A stretch of 64,000 nt of DNA, from NCBI GenBank assembly GCA_047967505.1, contig CM106539.1. One strand, written 5' to 3'. Source of the DNA: Dipteris shenzhenensis. Taxonomy: Eukaryota; Polypodiophyta; Polypodiopsida; Gleicheniales. The first letter of the stretch is position 1, and each line of letters begins with the position of its first letter. Positions 35,925 through 45,715 of the stretch are shown here, piece by piece. The notes beneath the pieces were generated by a model, which saw nothing but the letters and a program-made list of their open reading frames with translations, ran no database searches and was not told where the DNA came from. A program made the translations under genes and the position numbers.

Positions 35925-36814
35925 AATCAAGTCATGCAATGTATAGTATGTAAGCAATCTAGCCTCGGGAGCACTCCGGTCTCTTGACACGGTCTGCAAT
36001 TCCCCTGGCAGAATGCTTATAGAATCAAGTCATGCAATGTATAGTATGTAAGCAATCTAGCCTCGAGAGCACTCCGGTCTCTTGACATGGTCTGCAATTC
36101 CCCTGGCAGAATGCTTACATAATCAAGTCCTACAATGTATAGTATGTAAGCAATCTAGCCTCGGGAGCACTCCGGTCTCTTGACACGGTCTGCAATTCCC
36201 CTGGCAAAATGCTTACAGAATCAAGTCGTGCAATGTATAGTATGTAAGCAATCTAGCCTCGGGAGCACTCCGGTCTCTTGACACGGTCTGCAATTCCCCT
36301 GGCAGAATGCTTAGAGAATCAAGTCGTGCAATGTATAGTATGTAAGCAATCTAGCCTCCGGAGCACTCCGGTCTCTTGACACGATCTGCAATTCCCCTGG
36401 CAAAATTCTTATAGAATCAAGTCGTGCAATGTATAGTATGTAGCAATCTAGCCTCGGGAGCACTCCGGTCTCTTGACACGGTCTGCAATTCCCCTAGTAG
36501 AATGCTTATAGAATCAAGTCGTGCAATGTATAGTATGTAAGCAATCTAGCCTCGGGAGCACTCCGGTCTCTTGACACGGTCTGCAATTCCCCTAGTAGAA
36601 TGCTTATAGAATCAAATCATGCAATGTATAGTATGTAAGCAATCTAGTCTCGGGAGCACTCCGGTCTCTTGACACGGTCTGCAATTCCCCTGGCAGAATG
36701 CTTAGAGAATCAAGTCGTGCAATGTATAGTATGTAAGCAATCTAGCCTTGGGAGTACTCCGGTCTCTGAACACGGTCTGCAATTCCCTTGGAAGAATGCT
36801 TAGAAAATCAAGTC
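35925..36814. repeat. Nine-copy 98-bp tandem repeat
   Basis: Nine head-to-tail units, each beginning aatcaagtc.tgcaatg and containing ctcgggagcactccggtctc. The anchor cactccgg (tactccgg in the last unit) recurs at 35972, 36070, 36168, 36266, 36364, 36461, 36559, 36657 and 36755, i.e. a period of 98 (one unit 97). Units differ by a few substitutions; the last is the most divergent and a 10-bp partial unit follows. The array ends about 180 bp upstream of the kinase ATG, so it may act as a promoter or transposase-binding array. There are no unique spacers, so it is not CRISPR. Confidence 0.92.
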
Positions 36815-36869
36815 AATAATTGGAAATACATCTACATGCTCACAAGAATCAAACCGTTTAGTTGTGTGT

Positions 36870-36884
36870 GAGAGAGAGAGGAAG

Positions 36885-36942
<58 letters not shown>
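36870..36942. repeat. GA microsatellite
   Basis: (AG)n of about 70 bp with a few interruptions (gaagggatag; aaag). It is open in the kinase frame and would encode Arg-Glu dipeptides, but it lies upstream of a splice-acceptor-like sequence (ttttgttttatgtgcag, ending 36982) and is more likely 5' untranslated or intronic. Confidence 0.9.
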
Positions 36943-36990
36943 GATAATCTTACAAAAGCAACTAATTTTGTTTTATGTGCAGAAGGTAAC

Positions 36991-38364
36991 ATGGACAAGA
37001 TGAAGAGTCATAAAAAACGCGTGTTATATGAATATAGATTCAAGGAAGGAATGCGAAAAATATTCTCGAAGTGTCTTTGCATGAGCTTGTTATCAAAAAC
37101 GCAGGAAGATTTGGAAAAATATTTTGACTTAGGGGAAAGAGGGATGGATAAGCTTTGTGTGGATCTTTCCTCTGATGTCATTACCATGATGAAGAATGAA
37201 GATCCACAATGGAATATGCAATATGAATTTCAAGATAATTTTTGTGTGAGTATTCGCATAGAACTAGGGAGAGTTAAAAGTGTTTATGAAAAGCGGACAA
37301 GCACATTCAATCCCAGAGATACAAATAATAAAGAAGAGTTGATTGATTGGTTTTCCTTAAAGTGGAAGGCAGTTATGAGTTCAAAGAGGAAAGCATTCAA
37401 TGCCAGTTCTTCAAAAGAATGTGTCAATCCCACAGGATTGAAGATGCCATCTTTGTTTTTTCTTGAGAAGCAGCAGATTCATGTACAAGAGAAAGATTAT
37501 GTGCTGGGTGAAGGCTCATATGGAAGAGTGGTGAAAGGTAACATCATTGGTGTAGACTGCTTTGATCCAAAAGAGACCTTTGCCATTAAGAAACTTAAGG
37601 TATCTCAAAAGCCAAGCGAAAGGGAAGAGAGAAGGTCCATGCAAGAGTTAATGGCAAATATGGAAACAATGCAAGCCCAATTACCTCATAGAGGACTTGT
37701 TCGCACGATTGCTCGTGTGATAAATCCTCCAAGATTGGTATACCAGTATTGGAATGGGGAGACATTGGACAAATGGTCAAGGTTAAATGCTATGAACTCA
37801 GTCTATGTGGGAGAGGAGCTAGACCATTTATCTCGTGTCCGTACTCATGCCGTAAATCTAGCTGGTACTTTGATGGGGACGTTAAAATACATGCATGGAA
37901 AAGATCTTTTGCATAATGACTTGCATCCTTCGAACATTATGCTTCACTTTGATAGTGAGTCTGATAAGGTCTTCATAGGAATTATCGATTGGGGATTTAG
38001 CAAGAGTGATAAATATGTCAATGATGGCAAGGATCGATGTGATCCTCAATTCAAAGAGCGATGCATGCGAAGAAAGTGGTTGGCTCCTGAGTTGTATACT
38101 TTTCCATATGCAAAGTTTTCCAAGGAAACTGATATTTATGCTGCAGCCTTTTCATTGGAAAAGTTGTATCGGCTAGCTTACAAGTACTTTGTTCACATCC
38201 AAGATGCAACTAAGTTGGATCACTTAAAGCGTTGGTGGAAGAGAATAGAGGAAATGAGAAATCCTATTCCTAAAGCTAGACCTACTGCAACAGATGTTAC
38301 TCATACATTTGAAGCTATATTCAAAGTCACATGTGAAAGTGCATTACGACATGATGCATTGTAA
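36991..38364 (+). CDS. Protein-kinase-like coding exon of transposon T
   Basis: From ATG 36991 (MDKMKSHKKRVL) the frame gives 457 residues. The start is chosen because upstream in-frame sequence is the GA repeat and an acceptor-like tract ends at 36982. Residues 1-165 are lysine-rich and unassigned. The kinase domain follows: glycine loop LGEGSYGRVVKG (172-183), lysine FAIKK (K200), helix-C glutamate in MQELMANM, catalytic HNDLHPSN (D310, N315; HND in place of HRD), DWG in place of DFG (D333), APE (365-367) and the helix-F aspartate in DIYAAAF. All residues for phosphotransfer are present, so activity is plausible; the substrate is unknown. The stop TAA (38362-38364) lies inside a GTAACC donor. 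Splicing 38360 to 38706 keeps frame and fuses this exon to the transposase. Confidence 0.8.
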   Translation: MDKMKSHKKRVLYEYRFKEGMRKIFSKCLCMSLLSKTQEDLEKYFDLGERGMDKLCVDLSSDVITMMKNEDPQWNMQYEFQDNFCVSIRIELGRVKSVYEKRTSTFNPRDTNNKEELIDWFSLKWKAVMSSKRKAFNASSSKECVNPTGLKMPSLFFLEKQQIHVQEKDYVLGEGSYGRVVKGNIIGVDCFDPKETFAIKKLKVSQKPSEREERRSMQELMANMETMQAQLPHRGLVRTIARVINPPRLVYQYWNGETLDKWSRLNAMNSVYVGEELDHLSRVRTHAVNLAGTLMGTLKYMHGKDLLHNDLHPSNIMLHFDSESDKVFIGIIDWGFSKSDKYVNDGKDRCDPQFKERCMRRKWLAPELYTFPYAKFSKETDIYAAAFSLEKLYRLAYKYFVHIQDATKLDHLKRWWKRIEEMRNPIPKARPTATDVTHTFEAIFKVTCESALRHDAL

Positions 38365-38705
38365 CCTTTTGTAGCACTATAGTTTCTAAATAATATTCCA
38401 AAGATTGATGGTTTTCTTTCTAGTACATGATCTATTTATGTATATAAAAAATGTCAACTTTTTTAATTTATTCTTTCAAATGACTCATTAATAATGTTTA
38501 TGTAATATTTGTGTTGATACAAGCAAGAATTAGAAGGTCTATAGTTATTTGTTTTGATATAGCGTTTGTGAAATACTTTATTTTTCTCTCCTCTTAAGCT
38601 AGAATATTGATCTTCAATAAATACCATTAGTGATTTAGACTATGGCATACCATTTAGAATTTAAAAGTTATGAGTTTATTTATATTTTTCTCTTATTTTG
38701 ATTAG

Positions 38706-41700
38706 GTATACTATTGATCATATCATGGCTTCAAAGACTCACATAAAGGTGTTTGACTATGGATCATCTGAGAAGAAGCTTTTGGGATATGTTAGAGTGC
38801 TTGGTGACTCTACCTATAGCATGATACGTAAGGAGATTATGCAAGATGGAATCATTAATGTTCCTTTTCATTTTGTTATCAAAGATGACAATGATGATGA
38901 AGGTTGCATACTAAATACAACACAAGAAGAACGTTGGAATGTTGAAGAGGATAGGTGTGTTGGTATAAAGAGGTCTCTAAGTACGATTGTTGATGAGATC
39001 ACACCATCAAAACGTGTTTGCAGAACATCAGATAATATTCATAAAGAAGTTGATATTGTAAATGTTGATGAAAGAGATGAGCATGTTTCTTGTAGTCATG
39101 GTTTAAACATGCACAAAAGTAAACTTTTAGCAACGTCTATTCTTGAAGATTGGGATAGTCATTGTGAAAAAGTTCGCAAAAAAATGAGGCAGCGTAAGAC
39201 ACCTAGAGATGATAAATTTGAGCTCCTCACAGAGGATCTTAATGGAAAGCCTAAAGTTCGAATTTGGTGTGAAGAATGTGGAATGCCATATGGATCAGGG
39301 TCCATTGAAGGCAAGCAATCAGCTTACACTTGCTTGTCTAATTTTCTAAGAACCCATATTCTAGAAAGCTAGAAACATCAAAAAAGATATGCTGCCAATC
39401 GAGGATTTATCACTGAAGAAGCATCTCTTCGAAAAGATAGCATGAAGGACGCTCAGGACGATGTTGATGATGCAACAATAATTCTTGATGCTATTGAGGA
39501 AATGCACACTTTCAATAATTCTCATGAAGGTAATCTCCATTAGAAGCATTTAGAGATTTGAAGAGTCTTTCTTTTGTTAAAATTTTCATAAATAGGGTCA
39601 AAAAAATATTCTTCTGAAATTTTTCATTATCGAGTATGTTGCAGGAGCAAAGTTTGAGATAGTTGAAGCAACTTTGAATGACTACAAGGATAAAAATGCT
39701 GTAAGAGTGGCATGTGGATATGATGGAAAATGGTTGTCTTTGTGCCCTCGAGGTTCAGATCTACAAACAATTTTATCAGAACATATCAAAGGAAAAGCTC
39801 ACATCACTTCTTCCAGCAAGAAATCAATGGAGCCATGTCCAGTATTATCAAGGGTTGTTGGCCGACCTAGGAAGCATTTTGACAAAGATCCACGACAAAC
39901 ATCATTGGGAAGGTTCCTTGTACAAACAAAGGAGTTTAAAGTGTTGCAACCAAAATGTGGTGAGACAGAATCTCTTTCTGATTCCTTGACTGAGTCATTC
40001 TTATCTTCATCATCAAATATAAATTTGTTGTGTTGGGGATTATGGCAAGATAATGTTCATGTCAATGGTTGTGAAATTAATATTAAGTCATTTTTGATGG
40101 ATCAAAAGATGGGGCATGAATGGTTTTGTGAACCATATACAAAGGCCACTTTACATGATGGGAATATGGAATACAAGATAGATGGATGCTTCAGGCACAT
40201 AAATTGTCTTCGTATATCAATCATTGGAGTTCCATTTCAAGGTTTCTCATGTGAACACTGTAAGAAAATTTCAGGTTGTTCTGATTTTCGTATGAGATTA
40301 TATAGGGAGAATCTTGCCGTTCAGAAGAGAGGAACTAGGAAAAGAGGCAAAGGAAGGCGGGTAGACTACCTGACAATTGAAGAGCTAAAAAATGCCACTT
40401 TTGAGTGTAGGAGAAGTTTGAATGAAGAAAAAAGAAGGCTGTGGTGGGCAACATCAAAAATTGTAATGCTGTCAGTCATAGTCAAAACTTTGAAAGAATC
40501 AAGTTTTGAATGTATAAATAGGAAAGATGTTCGACGCTTTTGTAATAACATAATTGAAGCTCATAGACAAGGAAAGTTTGGTGGAAAATCAGCCTTGTGG
40601 GAGTTTTTTCAAGAAGTGGCACAAAACATGTTACGGTCAAAGCAAGGACACAGGTTTAGTGACTCTACAAAAACCATATATGAAGTTATTAAGCTATGGG
40701 GTGGTCCAAGACTACATGACTTTTTGAGTATAAACCTTGGAGGTCCATCTTTGTCTACCACCAGAAGGCAAGGAAGAAAAGAAATTGAATTTATTTGTGG
40801 TGAGCACGAATACATATTCGATGCTGTTGGGAAGATCTATATGGATGCAAAAAAAAGATATGGAGTCATTTCTATAGTTCCAGTTATCATAGTGGAAGAT
40901 GAGACAACCATTAAGCGTCGAATAAGGTAATTTTAGCTCTCTATGCATTATGCTTTTATCTATATCATCAAGATATTTATAATTGCTATGTTTGGAAATC
41001 TCTCAAAAAGATGAGGAAGTTATTAAACTCTATGATTGTGTTGTGTAGATGGAATGCAAAAGATGACACTCTTATTGGGTTTTGTGGAAAGAAAGGAGAA
41101 TATCATCAATGCTCATCAAATGACTCCATTGTTGTTGGTGAAGGCTCACAAGGATACTCGAATATTATAGATGCCTTTCAAAATCATATCATAGGTCATT
41201 ATGCTAGACTTTTGATTGTTAATCCTCTTCATGATCTTCTTCCACGATTGGCTTTGATTGTGCATTGCACATGCAATCGTTTTGATAGTGATTTTGTAAG
41301 GAACCAATGGAATCTTTTGGAGACCATGTGGAATGCAAACCTGAAAGATAAAGTTGGACCCATAATTGGACATGCTTCAGATGGAGATAGTAGAAGACGA
41401 AAGTTGATGCTTGAAGACTATTTGGAGAAAAGCGAACAACCTTTTGCTATCAATTGGTGTGGATGGAATTTGAGAGCAAAAATTGTAGGAGGAAATGTGT
41501 ATGGCCTTCATGATCAAGACTTTGTACACTGTGGAAAGAAACTTACAAGCCCACTTGATAGTCCTACTCGACAACTAGTAATTGGATGTGTTTGGATCAC
41601 ACTAAATCATGTATCTATTGTTTACAATTCTTTTTCAATTGAGGAGCACAAGCTACGAGATGGAGATATTCAAAGGAATGATCGACAAAATTGGGGAGCA

Positions 41701-43603
41701 ACTCAAAGGATTGCAAGTAGACAAGTACAGAAATGTTTGAGAAAACTTCAAAAAAAAGAAAGAAGTATGAAGGGGACTGAGGCCTATTTGATGATTGTTG
41801 CTGATTATATTGATATTTTCTTGTCACCATATTTGATCTTGAAGGAGCGTGTGGTGCTTGCAGCCAAGGTAGTCTTCTTTTTCAAAATTTGGCGACTATG
41901 GATTCATCACCATCCAACCTACACCTTGAAGAAAAATTTCATCAGTTGTCCACTACATCTTACCGGTTCTGATGCTGCTGAAATCTATTTTAGTAAAGTT
42001 GGAGGCATGATTGGGCAAGAAAGAGCATTTGATCTTGGAGATCTTCTACATAGCATTGGTAGCTTGAATAAAATTGCCATGCATGAGTGTGCTCAAAATG
42101 GTCTAACTTTCTCTAGGGCTCATAAAAAGCAAGAGCATATATGGAAACATTTGAACAAACAAGAAGGGATGATTGAAGAAAATCTAGGTGACTATGAGAG
42201 TGTTTCTTCTGATGAAAAGATGATTGATGCATTAAAGGAGGGCTTACAACAAGCTCACATACTATGCGAGTCTTTGGATTTGAAACCTAGCAAGGCTGAA
42301 GACTTGAAATGGTGGTTTCAACCTTGGCTAGATGCAGGGTCTACATGGTGTAAGCTAGATGCTGAAATGGGAGAAGCTGATGAGAATGATGACTCTGTGG
42401 AGCCATGTGGTGAAGAAGAAACTATGGACGAGAATAGCAATGAAAGCGAAGAGGTTATTGCACTTAGTGAGATTAGACATGAAATTGATGACATTTTGAA
42501 GGAAACAAGAAACATGCCCCCTAAGAAAAACATTAGCCCCATTGTAGAGGTGGACGGAAAGTTTATTTTCAAGTCAACATTGGTGAGTCAACTCAATGGA
42601 TGTCCAACCTTGTCAGAAGATAGACTCACAAGGGTAAAGCAAGGTGTTTACTTCAACCATGAAGCAAAAGCACAATCATCAAATGGAAATTTATTTGGCA
42701 TAGGTTGTGACTGTGCTGTATACTTTCATGATGACACAAAAGGACAAGGAAATCAACACATGAAAAGAAATGGCAAAGCTACAATCACGAGGAAGATGGA
42801 TGCAACTCATGGTACATGGTACTTAGGAAGAGTTCAAAAGATGAGGAAGAAAGTCGGAGGGAGGTACGTGGATTATAAGTGTGGCTTTGATTTAGCAGAT
42901 AGGCCCCAAGGTTTGGAAGTTCAGCTTGGATGGTATCAAAGGGCAAAAGGAGCACAAATGTTTACTTATGATTTGACAGACTTAAACATGGTGGACATTG
43001 AAACAATTATTGCATTAGCAAATTTGACATATATTGTAAGAACAGACAAGTACCAGCTAGATGAGAATGACTACAAAGTTTTTAATGACTTCTTGAAAAG
43101 TGCTAGGTAAGTTTACTTTGCATTTTTCATGCAAGATGAAACTTTCCAAAATGTCTTATAATGAGCTACATCATCTAAGGATCATCCTTGGCTAATTTTG
43201 GTTTCAGATAATGATACGTCACATGTATCGCATAAGGAGTTGGGCTAGTTCTTGAGGCAAAAATCTACATTTTTTGTAAGTCAAATACCTTAAGATAAAC
43301 TTGAATACAAACTTTTCTTGAGATATAATTCTATATTTTTTGTAAGGCAAGTAATTTAGATAAACTTGAGTGCAAACGTTTTCTAGCTTTATCTAACATT
43401 AATCATGCGAAATTCTTGATTCTTATTGGTGAATAAACAGGGCAATACTAGATGGAGGGTCAAATTTGGAAGCCAAGTGGCCTATTTTAGGGCCCTCCCT
43501 TGGCTATAATCTTTACACTATAAACAAGACAATTCCACATCCTCCATGTTATCCAGCTGAGGTCATTCAAGGATCCATCAATGAGGAGGAGAAGTCTGTG
43601 TAA
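38706..43603 (+). CDS. Zinc-finger/DDE transposase of transposon T (four exons, one internal stop)
   Basis: Exons 38706-39529, 39645-40926, 41049-43106 and 43441-43603 join with GT-AG introns and matching phase. Alone, from ATG 38725, the protein would be 1,435 residues; spliced to the kinase, 1,898. Contents (numbered from ATG 38725): a beta-grasp-like N-terminus (HIKVFDYGSSEKKLLGYVRV); a finger-like module with C182-x2-C185 and two later His; a second at about 292-320 (CGYDGKW..., EHIKGKAHI); a Cys cluster (SCEHCKKISGC); then the RNase-H-like core with IIVEDETTIKRRIRW (D687), GHASDGDSRRRK (D807), QDFVHCGKKL (D853) and GSDAAEIYFSKVGG (E1007). An acidic stretch and a C-terminal segment (GTWYLGRVQKMRKK) follow. 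The order DE-I-K, SDG, D-x2-H, D-x2-E-x2-F resembles P/THAP9 transposases. A TAG at 39370 (codon 216) interrupts the first finger. Confidence 0.75.
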
Positions 43604-44628
43604 CAACCTTTAGTCTAGCTATCTCTAGCTGATTTTTTGCCACGTCTAAGTCTAAGGTTTTGATTAAACTCTTGATGACAAGTCTTGGTTGTAACTTGTA
43701 TCTATTTTTAGATATCAATATGCTTGTACTTTGGATTCAACTCTACCTTTTCATTTGGTACTTTTGATGAAATTTGGCTATAGCTTGTGAGCCTCGGTTC
43801 TGTGCTAGAGTCTAAATATCAAATTGAGCATCTAAATCGAATTTATCTACCAAATTGTGCAATCAATGCAAGTTTGATATGGATCTCATCGAAGCTTGAA
43901 ACATCCCAAACCTCTAACTAAACCTTCATGTGAAATTCCATATTGAGCAGCAAAATATGGATTATAAAACTCTAAAGGACTACTAAAGGAAGAATAGACT
44001 ATATCCAAAAAACTATGCATCCAATGTATAGGTGGTCTATGGCTTCCCTTAAATATCCACGCATTCCAATTCTATCTGCCAAAATAGCTCATTATTTTAT
44101 TTACATATGGTCTCAAAATTGTGAGGGGAACCATGGGTCCTTCAAAAGTTTGAATTGAAATATAGTAGAAATGGAATAAAGGGTGCTTTCCAAACTGAAA
44201 AATTGTCAGATGCATTAATAATTAAGATCTTAATTCAATAAAGAAGCTATAATATTTCATCATTCTACAAATTTTTCTTTTATATCATATGCATCTAGCA
44301 TATGGTTTGGAAGTTAGGATATTCAAAAATTTAGAAAAAAGTGATGTAAATACATAAATATGAAAGCATGTAACTTAAAGAAAAGTAAAACGACATAAAT
44401 TGAGAAAAAGATACGGATGGAGTGATAATAAGCTTAATAACTTTGTGCACTTAACATGATTAAGTTGCATGCCTTTATGATGAGATGTTAAACACTATCT
44501 TTTCCTAATATAGAGAGTGGCATATAGGCAACATGATGCTAGTGCATGCATCATATTGAATATAAACACTTGCACTACATCAACATAATGCTACTACATG
44601 CATCATATTTAATATAAAAACTCCCATT
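43604..44628. other. Downstream region of T; no gene
   Basis: AT-rich sequence with stops in all frames. Around 44535-44630 a roughly 60-bp segment (aacatgatgctagtgcatgcatcatatt) is repeated once with changes. No polyadenylation signal could be assigned with confidence. Confidence 0.5.
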
Positions 44629-45180
44629 AGATTAACACAAGGTTAAAGTTTAAGCCATCTTCTTATAAGTTTGTGCCATTTTATTCATAGTTCAATTCAA
44701 GTTACTTCATGCAAATCTCTAGTAGGTAGTGACAGTTTCGGAGCATGCAAGGGAAACAAAATTGGATAAGGTGGAGTAAATACATGAGAATTTGAGAATT
44801 GAAAAGATCAAAAGTTGAAAATACGTTCTATTAGGTACTAGTATGGATGTAAAGCATGCATTTAGGCGACATACAATTTAAATGGTTTTATTCAATTATA
44901 CAATAGATTAACACAAGGTTAAAGTTTAAGCCATCTTCTTATAATTTTGTGCCATTTTATTCACAGTACAATTCAAGTTACTTCATGCAAATCTCTAGTA
45001 GGTAGTGACAGTTTGGGAGCATGCAAGGGAAACAAAATTGGATAAGGTGGAGTAAATACATGAGAATTTGAGAATTGAAAAGATCAAAAGTTGAAAATAC
45101 GTTCTATTAGGTACTAGTATGGATGTAAAGCATGCATCTCGGCGACATAAAATTTAAATGGTTTTATTCAATTATACAAT
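44629..45180. repeat. 276-bp tandem duplication near the right end of T
   Basis: Two adjacent 276-bp copies (44629-44904 and 44905-45180) both start AGATTAACACAAGG and end TTCAATTATACAAT, and differ at only a few positions. The array lies about 230 bp inside the right terminus, so it duplicates subterminal sequence. The near identity suggests a recent event. Confidence 0.92.
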
Positions 45181-45394
45181 ACAATTTCTCAAAAGTAGCA
45201 TCTGTTTCAACTTACACTAAAATGTACAAGAGGAGGGCAAAAAATATAGGCTTCTTAAATTTTGAATTTATTGAAGGGATATAATTATTGATCCAAAAAT
45301 TCATAGTAGGGGTATATAAATAGATAAAATGTGGTTACAGAGGGGTTTTTTAAATACCTTTCGAACGCACGTTGTATAGCTGGCTTATGTAAGG

Positions 45395-45407
45395 TGGACC
45401 CCCCGAG
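45395..45407 (-). repeat. Right terminal inverted repeat of T
   Basis: Complement of the left end (TGGACCCCCCGAG), followed by CCTTTTCT (45408-45415). Inside it, the complement reads CTATACAACGTGCGTTCGAA, very like the right end of the MITE at 20464-20710 (CTATATCACGTGCGTTCAAG), which supports common descent. Confidence 0.85.
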
Positions 45408-45415
45408 CCTTTTCT

Positions 45416-45715
45416 CCCTCCTCCCCACCCCCCCCTCCTTCTCCACCACCAACCCCCTCCAACCCCCCCCGGTCCTTCTCCACCCCCCCTCCATCTCCAC
45501 CCCCCCCCTCCTCCTTCTCCTTCTCCACCTCCACCACCCCACCTCTCCCCCTTCCACCCCCCCACCCCTTCCACGCCCCCCGCCCCTCGCATCCCTCCCC
45601 CCCCTTCCCCCCCCTCTCTCCCCCACCCTCCACCCCCCACCCCCCTGTCCCTCTCTCCCCCCTCCACGCCTCCCTTTTTTCCACCCCCCTGCCACCCACC
45701 GTCCTCTCCCTAACT
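45416..45715. repeat. C-rich low-complexity tract, right half
   Basis: Continuation of the C-rich tract at 31038-31539, separated from it by transposon T. Pro-rich and Gly-rich frames here are composition artefacts. 45716-45951 remains pyrimidine-rich with no gene seen. Confidence 0.8.

Larger units (their letters stand above)
31548..45407 (+). mobile_element. Transposon T: 13.9-kb DNA transposon with kinase-transposase gene
   Basis: Perfect 13-bp inverted ends (CTCGGGGGGTCCA, 31548-31560 and its complement at 45395-45407) are flanked by a perfect 8-bp duplication CCTTTTCT (31540-31547, 45408-45415). The C-rich host tract resumes on the other side. Beyond the 13 bp the ends keep a degenerate match (ACTATA...GTTC). 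Inside, left to right: 5.3 kb without a recognised gene, an AT-rich repeat, nine 98-bp tandem repeats, a GA microsatellite, then one multi-exon gene (36991-43603) joining a kinase-like region to zinc-finger modules and a DDE-type transposase, and a 276-bp duplication near the right end. Eight-bp duplications are typical of P and hAT transposons; transposase motifs lean to P/THAP9. The superfamily is not firmly assigned. Confidence 0.85.

Noticed and set aside
35925-36814. CRISPR-like array
   Set aside because: Units are contiguous 98-bp tandem repeats without unique spacers, in a eukaryotic transposon.
36862-36990. Kinase start at 36862 with an Arg-Glu repeat N-terminus
   Set aside because: The segment is a GA microsatellite followed by a splice-acceptor-like tract; ATG 36991 is the more credible start.
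36991-38364. Kinase as an ordinary host receptor-like kinase gene
   Set aside because: It lies between the transposon's ends, has no signal peptide or membrane segment, and splices in frame to the transposase.
36991-43603. KDZ/Zisupton transposon (large, 8-bp duplication)
   Set aside because: I do not see the KDZ hallmark blocks I would expect, and the visible motifs resemble P/THAP9 instead; a profile search would settle it.
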